DNA of 64,000 nucleotides from Myoxocephalus aenaeus (lineage: Eukaryota; Chordata; Actinopteri; Perciformes; Cottidae), in contig JBAMJR010000189.1 of the NCBI GenBank assembly GCA_038501785.1, positions 2,901,001-2,965,000 on the forward strand, given 5' to 3'. Position numbers and translations under genes: made by a program. Shown here piece by piece: positions 47,725 to 58,620 of the stretch; the stretch's first letter is position 1; every line of letters begins with the position of its first letter. Under the pieces are notes generated by a model. It did not search any database, was not told the DNA's origin, and saw only the letters and a program-made list of their open reading frames with translations.

Positions 47725-49766
47725 CCTCTACAATCTTTTGTGTTGCAGCTCTAGAAACATGTAACACTGTTTGCATATATAGAAAGAGCGAGGCCAATTT
47801 GTGTTGAAGTGTCTCACTATCCACATCTTCCACAATCTCTTCAACCTCGTCTGGTCTCACACGGTCCTGTGATGATGTTCCTACTTCAATATCAGATTGT
47901 TCACCATCATTTGCTTCATCTTCAGTGTTGGCTCTTGCTATTGTTCGAAAATCCTTAAACGTGCAGTTTTTATGTTTTCTACTTCTGTGAGAACTGAAAG
48001 TTGGGCGAGTGTTTGTTTTAAAGGCACACCTGAGAATGGGACATTGTACAGTTTCTAGATTCTTTAAATGATGTCCAAGATGGTTCCAATACGTTTTTTC
48101 ACTGCAGATCTCTTTAAAATCACACAATTCACAACGAAATGTAGAATTTTCATGGACTTTCCCAGTTGTGTGTGATCTTGAGAGGTGCGATCGTAATGCA
48201 CCAGGTGTTTTAAATACACATACACAGTTAGTGTAAATACAAGGCCAGTGTGCACCTTTTCCGTGACGAAGACGATGTTTCAGAAGAATCTCTTGACTGG
48301 AGCTTGCGAATTTGCACTGCATCCAGTCCACCCCTAAAACAAGAGAGGCACATATAGAACATTAAGTTTTGCTAAAAGCATTTAAGCTGCAGACTTTGTA
48401 ATTTGCAAATGTATATAAAACTACCATGATACAGCTTTATTTCACCAATATAACACACATCCCACTGAAGCCAAAACAACCCCATTCATGTTACATCACT
48501 GAATAGAATTGGCCTGGTTGAATGTGTCATACAGGGGACGAGGGCATGCAAAAGGAGCAACTGAAAACTGAACAGTAAAATATTTGCCTGCTAGAAAGGA
48601 TGGCACTGCAGTATTGAGTTAAAGTGATTCATAATTTTCTTATTAAACACAAAACAAACACACCTAATTGTTCTATGATATTTTATATCATATCAAAATG
48701 CTCCATTATAATTTACAGAGGTAAAAAAAAAGGTGAGAAGATTATGTTGTTAGAGATTCCTTTTTAGATGCTTTAGAAACAAGAGGTCTTAAAAATCTTT
48801 ATTTTAATATGTATTTAGCAGCCAAAACAAATAGTAGGGGATATTAAACCTTTGTTTCTTTATAATGCATGTAATAATTAACTTGTTTATTTACAGGGCT
48901 TGTAGAAAGGCAATAAAGTAAGCATGAATATGAGATTATTTATATTTACAATCCCTCCTTGGCAACAATTCAAGTAACGTTAGCTAAACGGCAGAGCTGC
49001 CGGGTCCACCAGAGCACTGGCATATTGAAGCAACTGCATGTCGCCGTAATAGAGGGGTTACGAAGCATTGACTGTGTGTGGAATGCTATGTATAATGTAA
49101 GCTAGCTAACAAAGGTAACGTTGGTAGCTAGTTGAACACGTTTAATTATTCTCTCAGTTGAAATAGGTCCGTGCACATTACTGAGAACACTGGTTGTCTG
49201 GTAAAAAAAAAAAAACACACACTTACCAAATTATGGAAACTTCAGGTTGTAGTAGTTCAAGAATCTCCAACTTCATGGCCCAAGTTGAATTAGCGTTCAC
49301 AAGATGTCCGACCACCACGCTCAGCATCGCCCTCAGTGCCGAGTCAAGTGACTCAGAAACCCCGTACATGACCGCAAGGCGCATGCGCGCAGTCGTTACG
49401 AAGTTTTCATCAAGAAAAATAAGGTTTAATAACGTTTTGAAAATACGTATTAGGACAACGATAGGGAGGAGTTTGCTGGCCTGACAAGTTTTTGTTAGTT
49501 GTATATGGCAAAGCTTTGTTTTTGAGTCAGATTAATTTGAAAACGTTTATGAGGTCAACAATTGCGAGTTGTCTTTTTTACAGTGCATAGCAACACAGCC
49601 AAAAATGTTAAACTGCTGGCTTACTGAAATTCACTGGATAAGCTGGCCACTCCCACTGGAAAAAAAAGGCAGCTCACTTCCTCATTGATGGAGGAGCGAT
49701 ATCAGTTATATTAGTTTTATAGGGAGAGAGTTCTTCAAGATCGGCGAGATCCGTTCTCACATCATC

Positions 49767-50048
49767 ATGACTTCCTGTACGTGGCGCTATAGATTCTGCC
49801 GACAAGGAATAATGTATTTACGGGACCTCCTCGAGCCATACATTGCGAACACCACACGGCACAGCAGAGCATCGACCGTCTCACATACTCTATGCATTGC
49901 CTTGCGCTTTTTTGGGAGCGTTACATTTCTGTACAGTGTCGGCGATGCAGAGAACATCAGGAAAGCCTTTGCATGGCGTGCTGTTCGTAGCGTTTATTTG
50001 GCGCTTAAGAAACTTATGGATGTGTTGAAAGCACTCATAATTATATGA
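49767..50048 (+). pseudogene. Harbinger transposase, N-terminal fragment
   Basis: A frame of 93 residues includes WRYRFCRQGIMYLRDLLEPY, IANTTRHSRASTVSHTLCIA, LRFFGSVTFLYSVGDAENI and KAFAWRAVRSVYLALKKL. This is the helical N-terminal domain of HARBI1-type transposases, up to the point where the DDE domain should start. It then runs into unrelated sequence and a stop, so it is 3'-truncated. Confidence 0.75.
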
Positions 50049-51225
50049 CAGTGTTATTAGTACACCATACATATCATTATTGTAGAAAAATGATTAAGGT
50101 GGACTCATGATAAGAATACTTATCACTGCTTCAATTGATTGAATTTCTGATTATGAATAATACATACATACTGATTCGCCCCTACACATATTCAAACTCC
50201 TAGTTATATTGTAATCTACACATACATGTATATACACATATATAGTACAAGTATATATTAATTCGTATACTACTGCCAGCAGGGACATTTAAATAAATAT
50301 AATCTGATTGATTTGGGTGATGAAGCACTTAAAATTAGCCAATACATTTTCCCAACACTGACACATTGAATTTTTTGCGACGCTTATGTCTCACAGCGGG
50401 GGCGGTGTTAAGCTGCGTTCACACCAACAATGTTTCAAAATCGTTTGCTGTGAATGCAGCATTAGATTTCTTCATATGCGTTCATGATCATCTCCCGCTT
50501 CTCAGCGGAGAGAAAAAAAGAAGGTTCCTCTGAGTTTATTTGCCATTGTACTCTTAGAACATCGTGGTGTCAGTGCTCGATTATTATCCCTTTTGAAGAG
50601 GAGCGGGCATGCGCAATTATCCAGATGACTGATGTCTGGCACCCAGATGCTTTAAAAAAAAAAAAAAAGATATCCGGTTGCTCAGTTGAGGAACAAAAAT
50701 GTCATAAATGTCCAATTCAGGGCTCAGAGGGAATACTTAGATTTTGTTTTCTCTATGCCCATGAGATATTTAGATAATGCTATAACAATAACTAGTTTTA
50801 ATTCATGCAAAAACTGTTTAAAGCTCATTACATGACAAATTCTCAGTTTGTGTTTTTTTATGCATAAGCCGTTTTTTAGGCTCGAACACATTTGTACGTG
50901 TTTCCCAAGCACCAAGAACAAAAAACACAGCAAAGGGTGTGAAACACATGTGTTTGTCGTTTAGCATCTAATGCATGCAAATTATCAGTTTTTCTGTTTC
51001 ATTTGACTCTTTTGCAGAACCTTCAAAACGAATACTGGAAAAGTCTTCATAGGCTGTAACTTAAGGTGATTTCACCGTCCCTCTTTGCAGACTTTGAGAA
51101 AATTGTGTTTTATTGTAAAACTCTAATTTACTTATGTGTGAACCTTGAGTTGAAGAACAGCATTTTTATTTGCACTTCAACAGCTGAAAGATAATGTATC
51201 GTTCTGATTGGGGTACTACAACCAG
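50049..51225. other. No gene seen; short MITE fragment
   Basis: AT-rich sequence. A fragment at about 50411-50465 (GCTGCGTTCACACC ... GAATGCAGCATTAG) is related to the miniature element at 18.1 kb. No exon recognised. Confidence 0.4.
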
Positions 51226-51229
51226 GCAT

Positions 51230-51785
51230 GGTCCTTGGTAAGGACTCAAGTGAGACGGCTGCAACTGTCCAGGGGGCAGGCACGGTCACCTCATTTAAGA
51301 GTAGACTTAAGACTTTCCTCTTTGATAGCTTATAGTTAGGGCTGGCTCAGGTTTGCCCTGGTCCAGCCCCTAGATATGCTGCTATAAGCCGAGACTGCTG
51401 GGGGACATCTTAGGATACACTGAGCTCCTCTCTCCTCTTCTCCTCTTCTCCTCTTCTCTTCTTCTTTCTCTCCTCTTCTTTATCTCGTTCTGGATAAATT
51501 ATTGTCTCTTCAATGCACATTACTAACTCTACTTCTTTCCAGGAGCCTCTGTGCTTCCTCGACCCAAGTTTCATGGATCGTGGCTGTCTGGAGCCGGTCC
51601 TGCCTCCTGCCCTGCTGATGCCCCTCCTTCTGCTTCATGGATCGTGGTAATCTGGATCGTGGTCCATGCCTACTACTCATTATATGAAAAATGTCTGTCA
51701 TATTCATGTAATGTGCTGTAACTCCGTTACGTTATTTATTCTGGCAAATTTGTGATTTTGGGCTATACAAAATAAAATCTGCATA
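51230..51785 (+). mobile_element. Non-LTR retrotransposon 3' end
   Basis: The ORF end (TSFKSRLKTFLFDSL, stop, at about 51290-51333) is followed by a long 3' UTR with CATGGATCGTGGCTGTCTGGAGCC and ATTATATGAAAAATGTCTGTCATATTCATG. The terminal phrase is TTTGTGATTTTGGGCTATACAAAATAAAATC. The 58.1-58.6 kb copy is the same tail in reverse. 5'-truncated. Confidence 0.8.
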
Positions 51786-52223
51786 GAAAATCATATAAAG
51801 CAGAGCACATTCACATGTGGAAATATACTGATCCAGAACCTTCTTCCTCTCTGATGACTCCATTTGTGCTTCAACTTCATGACGTCTCACTGCTCTCTGT
51901 CAGCAGGCGTGCGTCCATTCAGAACAGCTTGGCACTTTTGCCTTTGGTTGTGTTCAGCGTCCCTTTGAACAAGTGCCAATGCTGTTTTTTTTTCTGGTGA
52001 GGACTGTCTTGATGGGGAACCACCAATTTTAACATTCAAGTGTGCCTCCAGGTGTTGGGGAGTACTACTGCAAAAAGCAGAAAGCCATTAGTGTCTCCAG
52101 AGGGAGCTGAGTGAAGTCTGATGAATGTCCCGTCAGCGTGGGTTAGGTCAGAAGACTACAAGTTTGAAAAGTAAAATAAATCAGGAGGTGTGTAGTTAAA
52201 GAAGTGAGCACCAGACCTGTCAC

Positions 52224-52331
52224 CTTGGGCTCTCTGCTCTGATTCCCATTACTGCTTGACAGATCACTAATGCTACTGTCCTCTGACATGGTTTTAAAGA
52301 TAATGTCATCCAATGTTTTCTCTCCAAATAT
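52224..52331 (-). pseudogene. Unrecognised exon-like frame of 36 codons
   Basis: On the minus strand, TTTTAAG acceptor and AAG/GTGACA donor bound 108 bases, phase 0 at both sides. They encode IFGEKTLDDIIFKTM and SEDSSISDLSSSNGNQSREPK. The serine-rich, acidic composition looks like real protein, but I cannot name it. The pyrimidine tract is weak and no partner exon was seen nearby; it may be a lone exon of a long gene or chance. Confidence 0.3.
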
Positions 52332-52667
52332 CTTAAAATGCATATATTAAATTGAGGCTGCTAGCGATAACACAGTGCATCGCCGACCCCCAGCTGCTAC
52401 TCTGTGACCAGAGACACAGTGATGGGGGAATAGCAGTTACTCTTATGGTTTTTGACGGTTAGTTTTGCTACAGCTAACAGCTAACGGAACTATCAGGACC
52501 AGGCGGCAATCTGCGGTTTTAGTAGTGTCTTGCCAGCAGGGGGCGACTCCTCCGGTTGCAAAAATACTGTAAGTCTGGTTGTATAGAAGTCTATGAGAAA
52601 ATAACTCTTCTTCTCACTTGATTTATTTCTCCTCATCCGCTTCAAAACATTGATACTTGCATACTCG

Positions 52668-52731
52668 GCTTCTGCCAATCGTGTTGTAGCTCCGTCACTG
52701 CTTCTGCCAATCGGCTTGTAGCTCCGTCACT
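52668..52731. repeat. 32-bp tandem duplication
   Basis: CTTCTGCCAATCG..TTGTAGCTCCGTCACTG occurs twice in tandem with two changes. It is in a region (about 52500-52730) resembling another dispersed fish repeat (CTTGCCAGCAGGGGGCGACTCC). Confidence 0.75.
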
Positions 52732-52789
52732 GCGAGCTAAACACTCAACAAAGTCACGACTGTTTGCTGTCCTGGCTCCTCAATGGTGG

Positions 52790-55022
52790 AATGAGTATGA
52801 CGGTAAACCCGTGACAAAACTAAAGAGCGCAAATGAGCTCCACGAGAGCGCGCAAATCAAACAGCTGCGCACGTAATTTACTTTGACGAGCGCTTTTACA
52901 TCACTACGCGATTAAAATTAAAAAGTTGCTCTCGCGCGAGCAAAAGTCCCTCTTGAAGTTGGAACCTGCTCGCTCTCGAAGCTTTAACCTGCTCGCTTGC
53001 GTGTCTGTTACCTGCTTGCGCTCGAGTAGATTTTCTTTTTGACAGTAAGTGGGCGGATCCAGTCACCATCGATCTCTACATCTAATTGGTTACAATCCTC
53101 GGCTTCGGATTGGCTGGAATGCATTTCTCACCAGCACACACTGGGAACAATGGCGGATGAGAAAACACAACTGAAAGTTGACGTTCTCTGAATACTACTG
53201 TTATTGAGTCACAAAATGTAATTTTAGGATGTTTTCAGGCGAGAAGTTAGTTATTTAAGCATCAAATCTGTGGTCGGTTTGTCCAGAATCAGCCGACTTA
53301 AAAAGATACGCCGACGGTTTGAGTTCCTGCTGAGGGACCATGAGCTCCGCAGCACCGGGCCGTCAGCGCTCTGTCTGCCCGCCGAGAGCAGCCTGATCCC
53401 GGCAGGACTTTTTTAAATGATCCGCTGGCTCCGATTTCTCCGTAGCGGTTAAACATGAGATATAATTCGGTTTTGAGGATCTAACGAGCAATCTTTATTA
53501 GTTTATTATTTATTCACAGTAACGTTACATCAGTTTGACTGAGGGAAAGGTTAAGATTTATAACTTAAGACTTTAATTTAACTTTTACTTTAAACTGCAG
53601 CGGTGTCTTATTACTTTTGACCAAATTGTTTGCAATTATATATAAAAACATAGTTATAAACACAATATATATACAATTATATGTATTTGTTATTTTGAGT
53701 GTGTATGTGTGAGTTTACCTTGTATTGATTCAAGATTCTTTTATTGTCATATGCACAGATAACAGGCAGTTATTCTGTACAATGAAAAGCTTATTTTGCT
53801 GGGTCTTCCTAACACACAGAATTACAATAAACTTAAGGCAAAAAATAAGACACAAAATATAGTGACAGTATTGCACAAAAATATGTATAAAGTGCACTAT
53901 GCATTGCTACAATATCCAAAGTATGGCCGTGACATGAAGTCACAGCAGCAGGAAGAAACTGTTTGTCAGTCTCGTAGTATCTCTATTGATATTGTCTTTA
54001 ATAAGGGATCTGCATGTCATTTAGTTTGTTGCATACGCCTAATAAATACCAAACAGTGTTTCAAGGCAGTTAATGTATCTTGGGTGTGTCCAAGTTAAAG
54101 AACTATTCAAGAAAGGGTCAAATACAATTACAACACAAGATAAAAGGACTAAATAAGAGGCACAGACCTTTTATTCTATTGGAGTCACCGCCAGTTAATT
54201 CCGTTTTTAGAATAAGAGAGCAACAATTGTAGGAACCATTATATTATATCATAGCGCCATCACTTTTAAAACTGTACCCAGGACCCCACCCATAGTACTA
54301 CTACACCTAGCAGATACATATAATAGTATAGATACATGGGACGGGTGTAACATAAATAAACACAATATATATATATGTATCTGTTTATATATACTTATAT
54401 AGATACACATATAATTGCAAACAATTTGGTCAAAAGTAATAAGACACCACTGTAGTTTAAAGTAAAAGTTAAATTAAAATCTTAAGTTATAAATCTTAAC
54501 TTTCCCTCAGTCAAACTGATGTAACGTTACTGTGAATAAATAATAAACTAATGAAGATTGCTCGTTAGATCCTCAAAACCGAATTATATCTCATGTTTAA
54601 CCGCTACAGAGACTTAATAACAGTAGTATTCAGAGAACGTCAACTTTCAGTTGTGTTTTCTCATCCGCCATTGTTCCCAGTGTGCTGGTGAGAAATGCAT
54701 TCCAGCCAATCTGAAGCCGAGGATTGTAACCAATTAGATGTAGAGATCGATGGTGACTGGATCCGCCCACTTACTGTCAAAAAGAAAATCTACTCGAGCG
54801 CGAGCAGGTAACAGACACGCGAGCGAGCAGGTTAAAGCTTCGAGAGCGAGCAGGTTCAAACTTCGAGAGCAACTTTTGCTCGCGTAGTGATGTAAAAGCG
54901 CTCGTCAAAGTAAATTACGCGTGCGGCTGTTTGATTTGCGCGCTCTCGTTGAGCTCTTGCGCGCTCTCGTGGAGCTCATTTGCGCTCTCTAGTTTTGACA
55001 TTGATTTGCCTCCATAAATGAG
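52790..55022. mobile_element. 2.2 kb foldback element with long inverted repeats
   Basis: The element is 52796-55016, flanked by AATGAG on both sides (52790-52795, 55017-55022). Arms of about 0.6-0.85 kb (left about 52796-53655, right about 54405-55016) are inverted copies: for example AAGAGCGCAAATGAGCTCCACG and AATGGCGGATGAGAAAACACAAC recur in reverse. The left arm has about 240 bp (53203-53441) missing from the right arm. The centre holds a LINE tail piece. No transposase frame. The tips read TATG..GG.AAA. Superfamily not assigned; the 6-bp duplication is suggestive only. Confidence 0.8.
53725..54200 (-). repeat. LINE 3' end in the foldback centre
   Basis: TTCAAGATTCTTTTATTGTCATATGCACAGATAACAGGCAG...TACAATGAAAAGCTTATTTTGCT is the reverse of a common fish LINE 3' terminus. 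The chance frame at 53796-54098 has no known relatives. Confidence 0.5.
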
Positions 55023-55314
55023 CTCCCCATTGACATCAGGACAGCAGAAAGTCTCTACATCTTCCGCCGCAAACTAAAAACACATCTTTTCCGACTATAC
55101 CTTGAATAAAGAAAGTAGCACTTTAGCACTTTAGTAGCACTTAAATGGCACTTTCTGATAGCACTTTGTAGTTTTGCTTTCTTGAAGAAGTTGTACTTGC
55201 TTGATGCTTGTTGTTGTGAGGTTGTACTCATGGTTGAATGCACTTATTGTAAGTCGCTTTGGATAAAAGCCTCAGCTAAAGGAAATGTAATGTAATGTAA
55301 ATTCCCTCAGCAAA

Positions 55315-55635
55315 CATTGTGAACTTGAGTCAATTGTCTCAATCTCTATAGTTTCAAGTTCATTTAGCAAATGATGGTTAATTTAGAGTCAAATAGACCA
55401 CAAAGCAGAGTATGCTTTTCGGCAGGGCTACAAGGTGATTGACAGGTCGCGGCCACTATCAGAGCCATATATACGGCGTCTTTTTGTCACTCGCCTGCAG
55501 CCTTAACGCGGTCACTTCCATCCATCAAAAAAATCGAGGCTTCAAAACGGCAGTCCACAAACCAAAGGATGACGTGTGTGCTCGGCTCCGCTGTGAGCCT
55601 CTGGCCCAGCTCACTGAAGCCTCCACTCTGACTAG
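55315..55635 (-). repeat. Dispersed repeat, reverse copy of the 29.1-29.7 kb repeat
   Basis: GGCAGGGCTACAAGGTGATTGACAGGTCG, GAGTCAAATAGACCACAAAGCAG and ATCGAGGCTTCAAAACGGCAGTCCACAAACC are the reverse complement of the phrases in the other copy, in mirrored order. Confidence 0.55.
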
Positions 55636-55639
55636 CTTG

Positions 55640-58060
55640 AATTCTAAACTGTTTCTTTTAGCATAAAACGCTGGGCTTTCTTCTGAGCAAATTCATGGTT
55701 ACTGTTATTAAAATATCCCATCTGCTTGAGAGACATTTCAGAGATGTGTCAGTCAATTGGCTCTGCTCCACTCTGGCCTTGTACAATAATGAGGTGTTTT
55801 TATCTTCTTAGAGTGCGGTCCGCCGATACACAATGACCCCCATGCCACAAATACTGAGTATGAAATGCAATTATTGTACAGCAGGAGCAGAATACAAGGC
55901 CGTTATCATCCCTTTGCTGTTCTTAATTAACTTATCCACTCTGCAAAAGATTTGTGGCCTATAGGGCATGTTCTAAATTGGTTGAGGGAGGCATGCTTCC
56001 TCTTGAGATGTGATAATCCAAATAAACATCTCTCTCACCAGGGTACCTCAGAATAACTCTGAGTTTTTCGTGCTCTGCAATGGAGAAAGCAGTAAGTAGG
56101 GGAGCTTTGTTCTTGTGTTTTAGCAGAGGAGGGGTAAACTTTAGGCAGACTCTCTGTCGTTTGGGGATCCAACTAAGCCCTGATTGATAAAACTGGGCCT
56201 GTGTTGAGAGAAGTGTGTCATGCTCCCCAGACAGGTCTGCTAATAACATTAGTGCAGAGGAAGGAAACGTTTGACTATCTCGCACACACAGGATGTCACT
56301 TGCACATTTGATTCCTCTTCAGAGGCAACAAAACAAATACACAGAACACTGAGGAACCACATGGCTCGTATAAATAAGTAATCTGGTGGATGAGTCTTGA
56401 GTTGACACTTGACAGAAAAACCTTCTGAGAACATCATAGAACAATAAAACATACATGAGACAATGACAGGTAGGCCTGGCATCGCTACACACCTTGATTT
56501 TTTTTAAATTATCATCATTAGCAGCATATGACCAATCTCAAACACGGACAAGTTTACTGTCAGCCGAGCGGCATATGCAGAACAAAATATAACATCAGAC
56601 AAATTCCAAGACGTTAAGCACATAATCCAAGCCAAAAATAATAATTGCAGCTGCCAATGCAGGAAGAAAAGCTGGCAAAAAATCAACTGTGTGAATATGT
56701 AATAGTCTTATAATATCAGATCCGACAACAATTGCATTTGTGTATTCAATTAAATTCTTCTGTTGTTTGGATGTATTCCTAAAGACACTTCTGGCATACT
56801 TTTCAGCTGCATCTCCAGTGGTGTAAAACAGACATGGGATAAATAATAGCATTCATGTAAAACATAATTCAAAGCGGTAATCATACTTATTTTTATATCT
56901 TTTAATCACCCGCAGGATACATAAAAGTACCCGTAGAAAAGTAATGCAAGGCAAGATATCCAATGAAAGAATTTATGATATGAATGTATCGGTATAGCTC
57001 GACCTATAAGATATGAAAGTTAGACAATACCGCTTTGAATTATGGTCTTATATCTATTTTTGATTTGCTCCAAAGTCCATTTCACACCGTCAGGGTTGCA
57101 GCTGAAGGCTCAAATATTGTTAAAGATTACGTGCCATAAAAATACATCGAAGCAATTCATTCATTTAACAGAATACACTCATACAATCGTCTAATCTCAT
57201 TATAGTCTGGGATTTAATTTTGACAGCTGTCCTTTCTGCATTCAAACTGTGCTGCTTTTAGTCTGGATAATGATTTGAACTTCTTCACATATGTGTAATA
57301 TTAACTATCCACATACCAAGCTTTGATTGGTGAGCGGGCAGTGCTTTTATTCCAGTTGATATATTATCTCGAACATAACCTTCTTCGGAGCAGGATAGGT
57401 GTGCAGCATAAGTTACCACGGTGATCTACCCAGGTTAGAAGTAAGCCTGAAGTTACCCGCTACCCCCAAATCTTGCTTCCTAGAACAGAGCTCCAGGCTG
57501 TACAAAACAGGCTAGCTCGCCTGCTTCCTCATATGCGGCGGTGTCATTGTCAGCATTCCGAGATCTGACAGACTGAATTTGGACTTGTCTCGACTGACCT
57601 GAGACATGTCTTAGAACTCCTTCCTATGATTTAAAACTGACTCTGGCTTTAAGATATGGAACAGATGTTGTCATCACATCTGAGCTAGCAGATGTTCCAC
57701 AAGCTGCTGTTTCTCTTCACTCCTGGTTTGCGGTTACCTTTACACTTTGTATGATGAATGAGAATGTTATACACCACTTGCTATTAGACGTTAAAGAACA
57801 GTAAAAACAGTAGCATGTAGCTCATGAAGGCTAATTACTCATTTACCCAATGGGATTTGACTGAGGGCTGCACGGTCGCCACACATACAGCAAGAGGGGC
57901 CAGGGATCAGTCCCGGACCCTTCTGAGGTGTTCTTACTTCTGGAACCGACACCGTTTGACTCTCTATAATGCCCATTGGCATCCCCAGATTCCCAGCAGC
58001 TCAACATTGACCTGGAGGGGAATTTGGAGATTTGAGGGATGCTATGTGGTGCGACATCCA
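55640..58060. other. No gene seen
   Basis: Several short open frames exist (for example minus 56595-56852, with a hydrophobic C-terminal half), but none has a recognised domain or paired splice sites. A degraded tRNA-SINE head (GGGCTGCACGGTCGCCACACATACAGCAAGAG) lies at about 57863-57894. Confidence 0.4.
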
Positions 58061-58064
58061 TAAG

Positions 58065-58620
58065 TTCAGTTCAATTCAGTTTATTTTGTGTAGCCCAAAA
58101 TCTCAAATTACAAATTTGCCTCGGAGGGCTTTACAATCTGTACACATAACATCCATGTCCCAGGACCTCACATAGGATCAGGAAAAACTCCCCAAAAAAT
58201 AAGAAAAAAAACTTTCACAGGAAAAAAAGGAAGAAACCTTCAGGAGAGCAACAGAGGAGGATCCCTCTCCCCGGATGGACAGAAGCAATAAATGTCATGT
58301 GTACAGAATGAACAATGTAACAGAGTTACAGAACATTCAATGAATATGACAGACATTAGTTATATAATGAGTAGTAGGCATTGACCACGAGCCAGATAAC
58401 CACGATCCATGTCAGCAGAAGGAGGGAGAGAGGAGGGGCATCAGCAGGGCAGGAGGTAGGAGGCAGGACCGGCTCCAGCCACGATCCATGGAAACTTGAG
58501 AGGCGAGAAAGGCCAGAGGCTCCGGGGAAGAAGTAGAGTTAGTAGTGTTGTATGGAAAATACATGAATTCATCCAGAAGGAGAGAGAGAGAGAGAAGAGG
58601 AGAGAGGATCTCAGTGTATC
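58065..58620 (-). mobile_element. Non-LTR retrotransposon 3' end, reverse
   Basis: On the minus strand it reads CCATGGATCGTGGCTGGAGCCGG, ATATGACAGACATTAG (reversed), CCGGGGAGAGGGATCCTCC, AGATTGTAAAGCCCTCCGAGGCAAATTTG and ends GGGCTACACAAAATAAACTGAATTGAACTGAA. It is the fuller version of the 51.2 kb tail. Confidence 0.8.

Larger units (their letters stand above)
46193..48337 (-). pseudogene. Transposase N-terminal zinc-finger part, split by a hAT insertion
   Basis: After acceptor TTTTAG, the frame at 48337-47717 encodes three C2H2-type fingers (WPCIYTNCVCVFKTPGALRS.., FRCELCDFKEICS.., VQCPILRCAFKTNT..), an acidic segment and a helical stretch ending IVEDLH. The frame resumes after the hAT element at 46434 with HNLLSFSNSQTLNSVKE, exactly in phase across one copy of the target site. 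It loses frame near 46285 (AGAGAAAGG), where one base seems missing. A possible 5' leader exon with ATG lies at about 49227-49276, but its phase does not match. Confidence 0.6.
42865..49585 (-). mobile_element. EnSpm/CACTA-like DNA transposon (6.7 kb), defective
   Basis: The ends are inverted: CACTGTAAAAAA at 42865 and TTTTTTACAGTG ending at 49585, flanked by a CA dinucleotide on each side (42863-42864, 49586-49587). CACTG ends with a 2-bp duplication fit animal EnSpm (CMC superfamily). Coding frames run on the minus strand: a zinc-finger N-terminus (48337 to 46193, split by a hAT element), a HDLFEG-type segment (46090-45029) and a separate C-terminal domain (44757 region and 44397-44086). 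Direct subterminal repeats lie at 42990-43318. Without the nested hAT it is about 5.4 kb. A catalytic stretch seems deleted near 46.05-46.10 kb, and there is at least one frameshift. Confidence 0.72.
42764..50048 (+). mobile_element. Harbinger-type transposon split by a later insertion
   Basis: The left part 42764-42864 begins GGGCCCTATTCTTCGTAGCTGG, an end typical of fish Harbinger elements. The right part 49588-50048 carries the N-terminal portion of its transposase. The 6.7 kb element between them interrupts it: removing that element together with one CA rejoins AAATCAC-CATAGCAAC. The right end of the Harbinger copy was not found, so it is truncated. Confidence 0.65.
52760..55310 (+). repeat. 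Retroposon 3' end split by the foldback element
   Basis: The left piece 52760-52795 (GTTTGCTGTCCTGGCTCCTCAATGGTGGAATGAG) and the right piece 55023-55310 (CTCCCCATTGACATCAGGACAGCAGAAAG...) read as one LINE ORF end followed by its 3' UTR. That UTR ends TTGTAAGTCGCTTTGGATAAAAGCCTCAGCTAAA and (TGTAA)n. The foldback element lies between them. Confidence 0.7.

Noticed and set aside
49227..49276. 5' leader exon with ATG for the CACTG-element transposase
   Set aside because: It has a good donor (GTAAGT), but its phase does not agree with the zinc-finger frame, so it is only mentioned as possible.
56595..56852. Minus-strand membrane-protein-like frame
   Set aside because: AT-rich, no recognised family, no splice partner; hydrophobicity alone is weak evidence.
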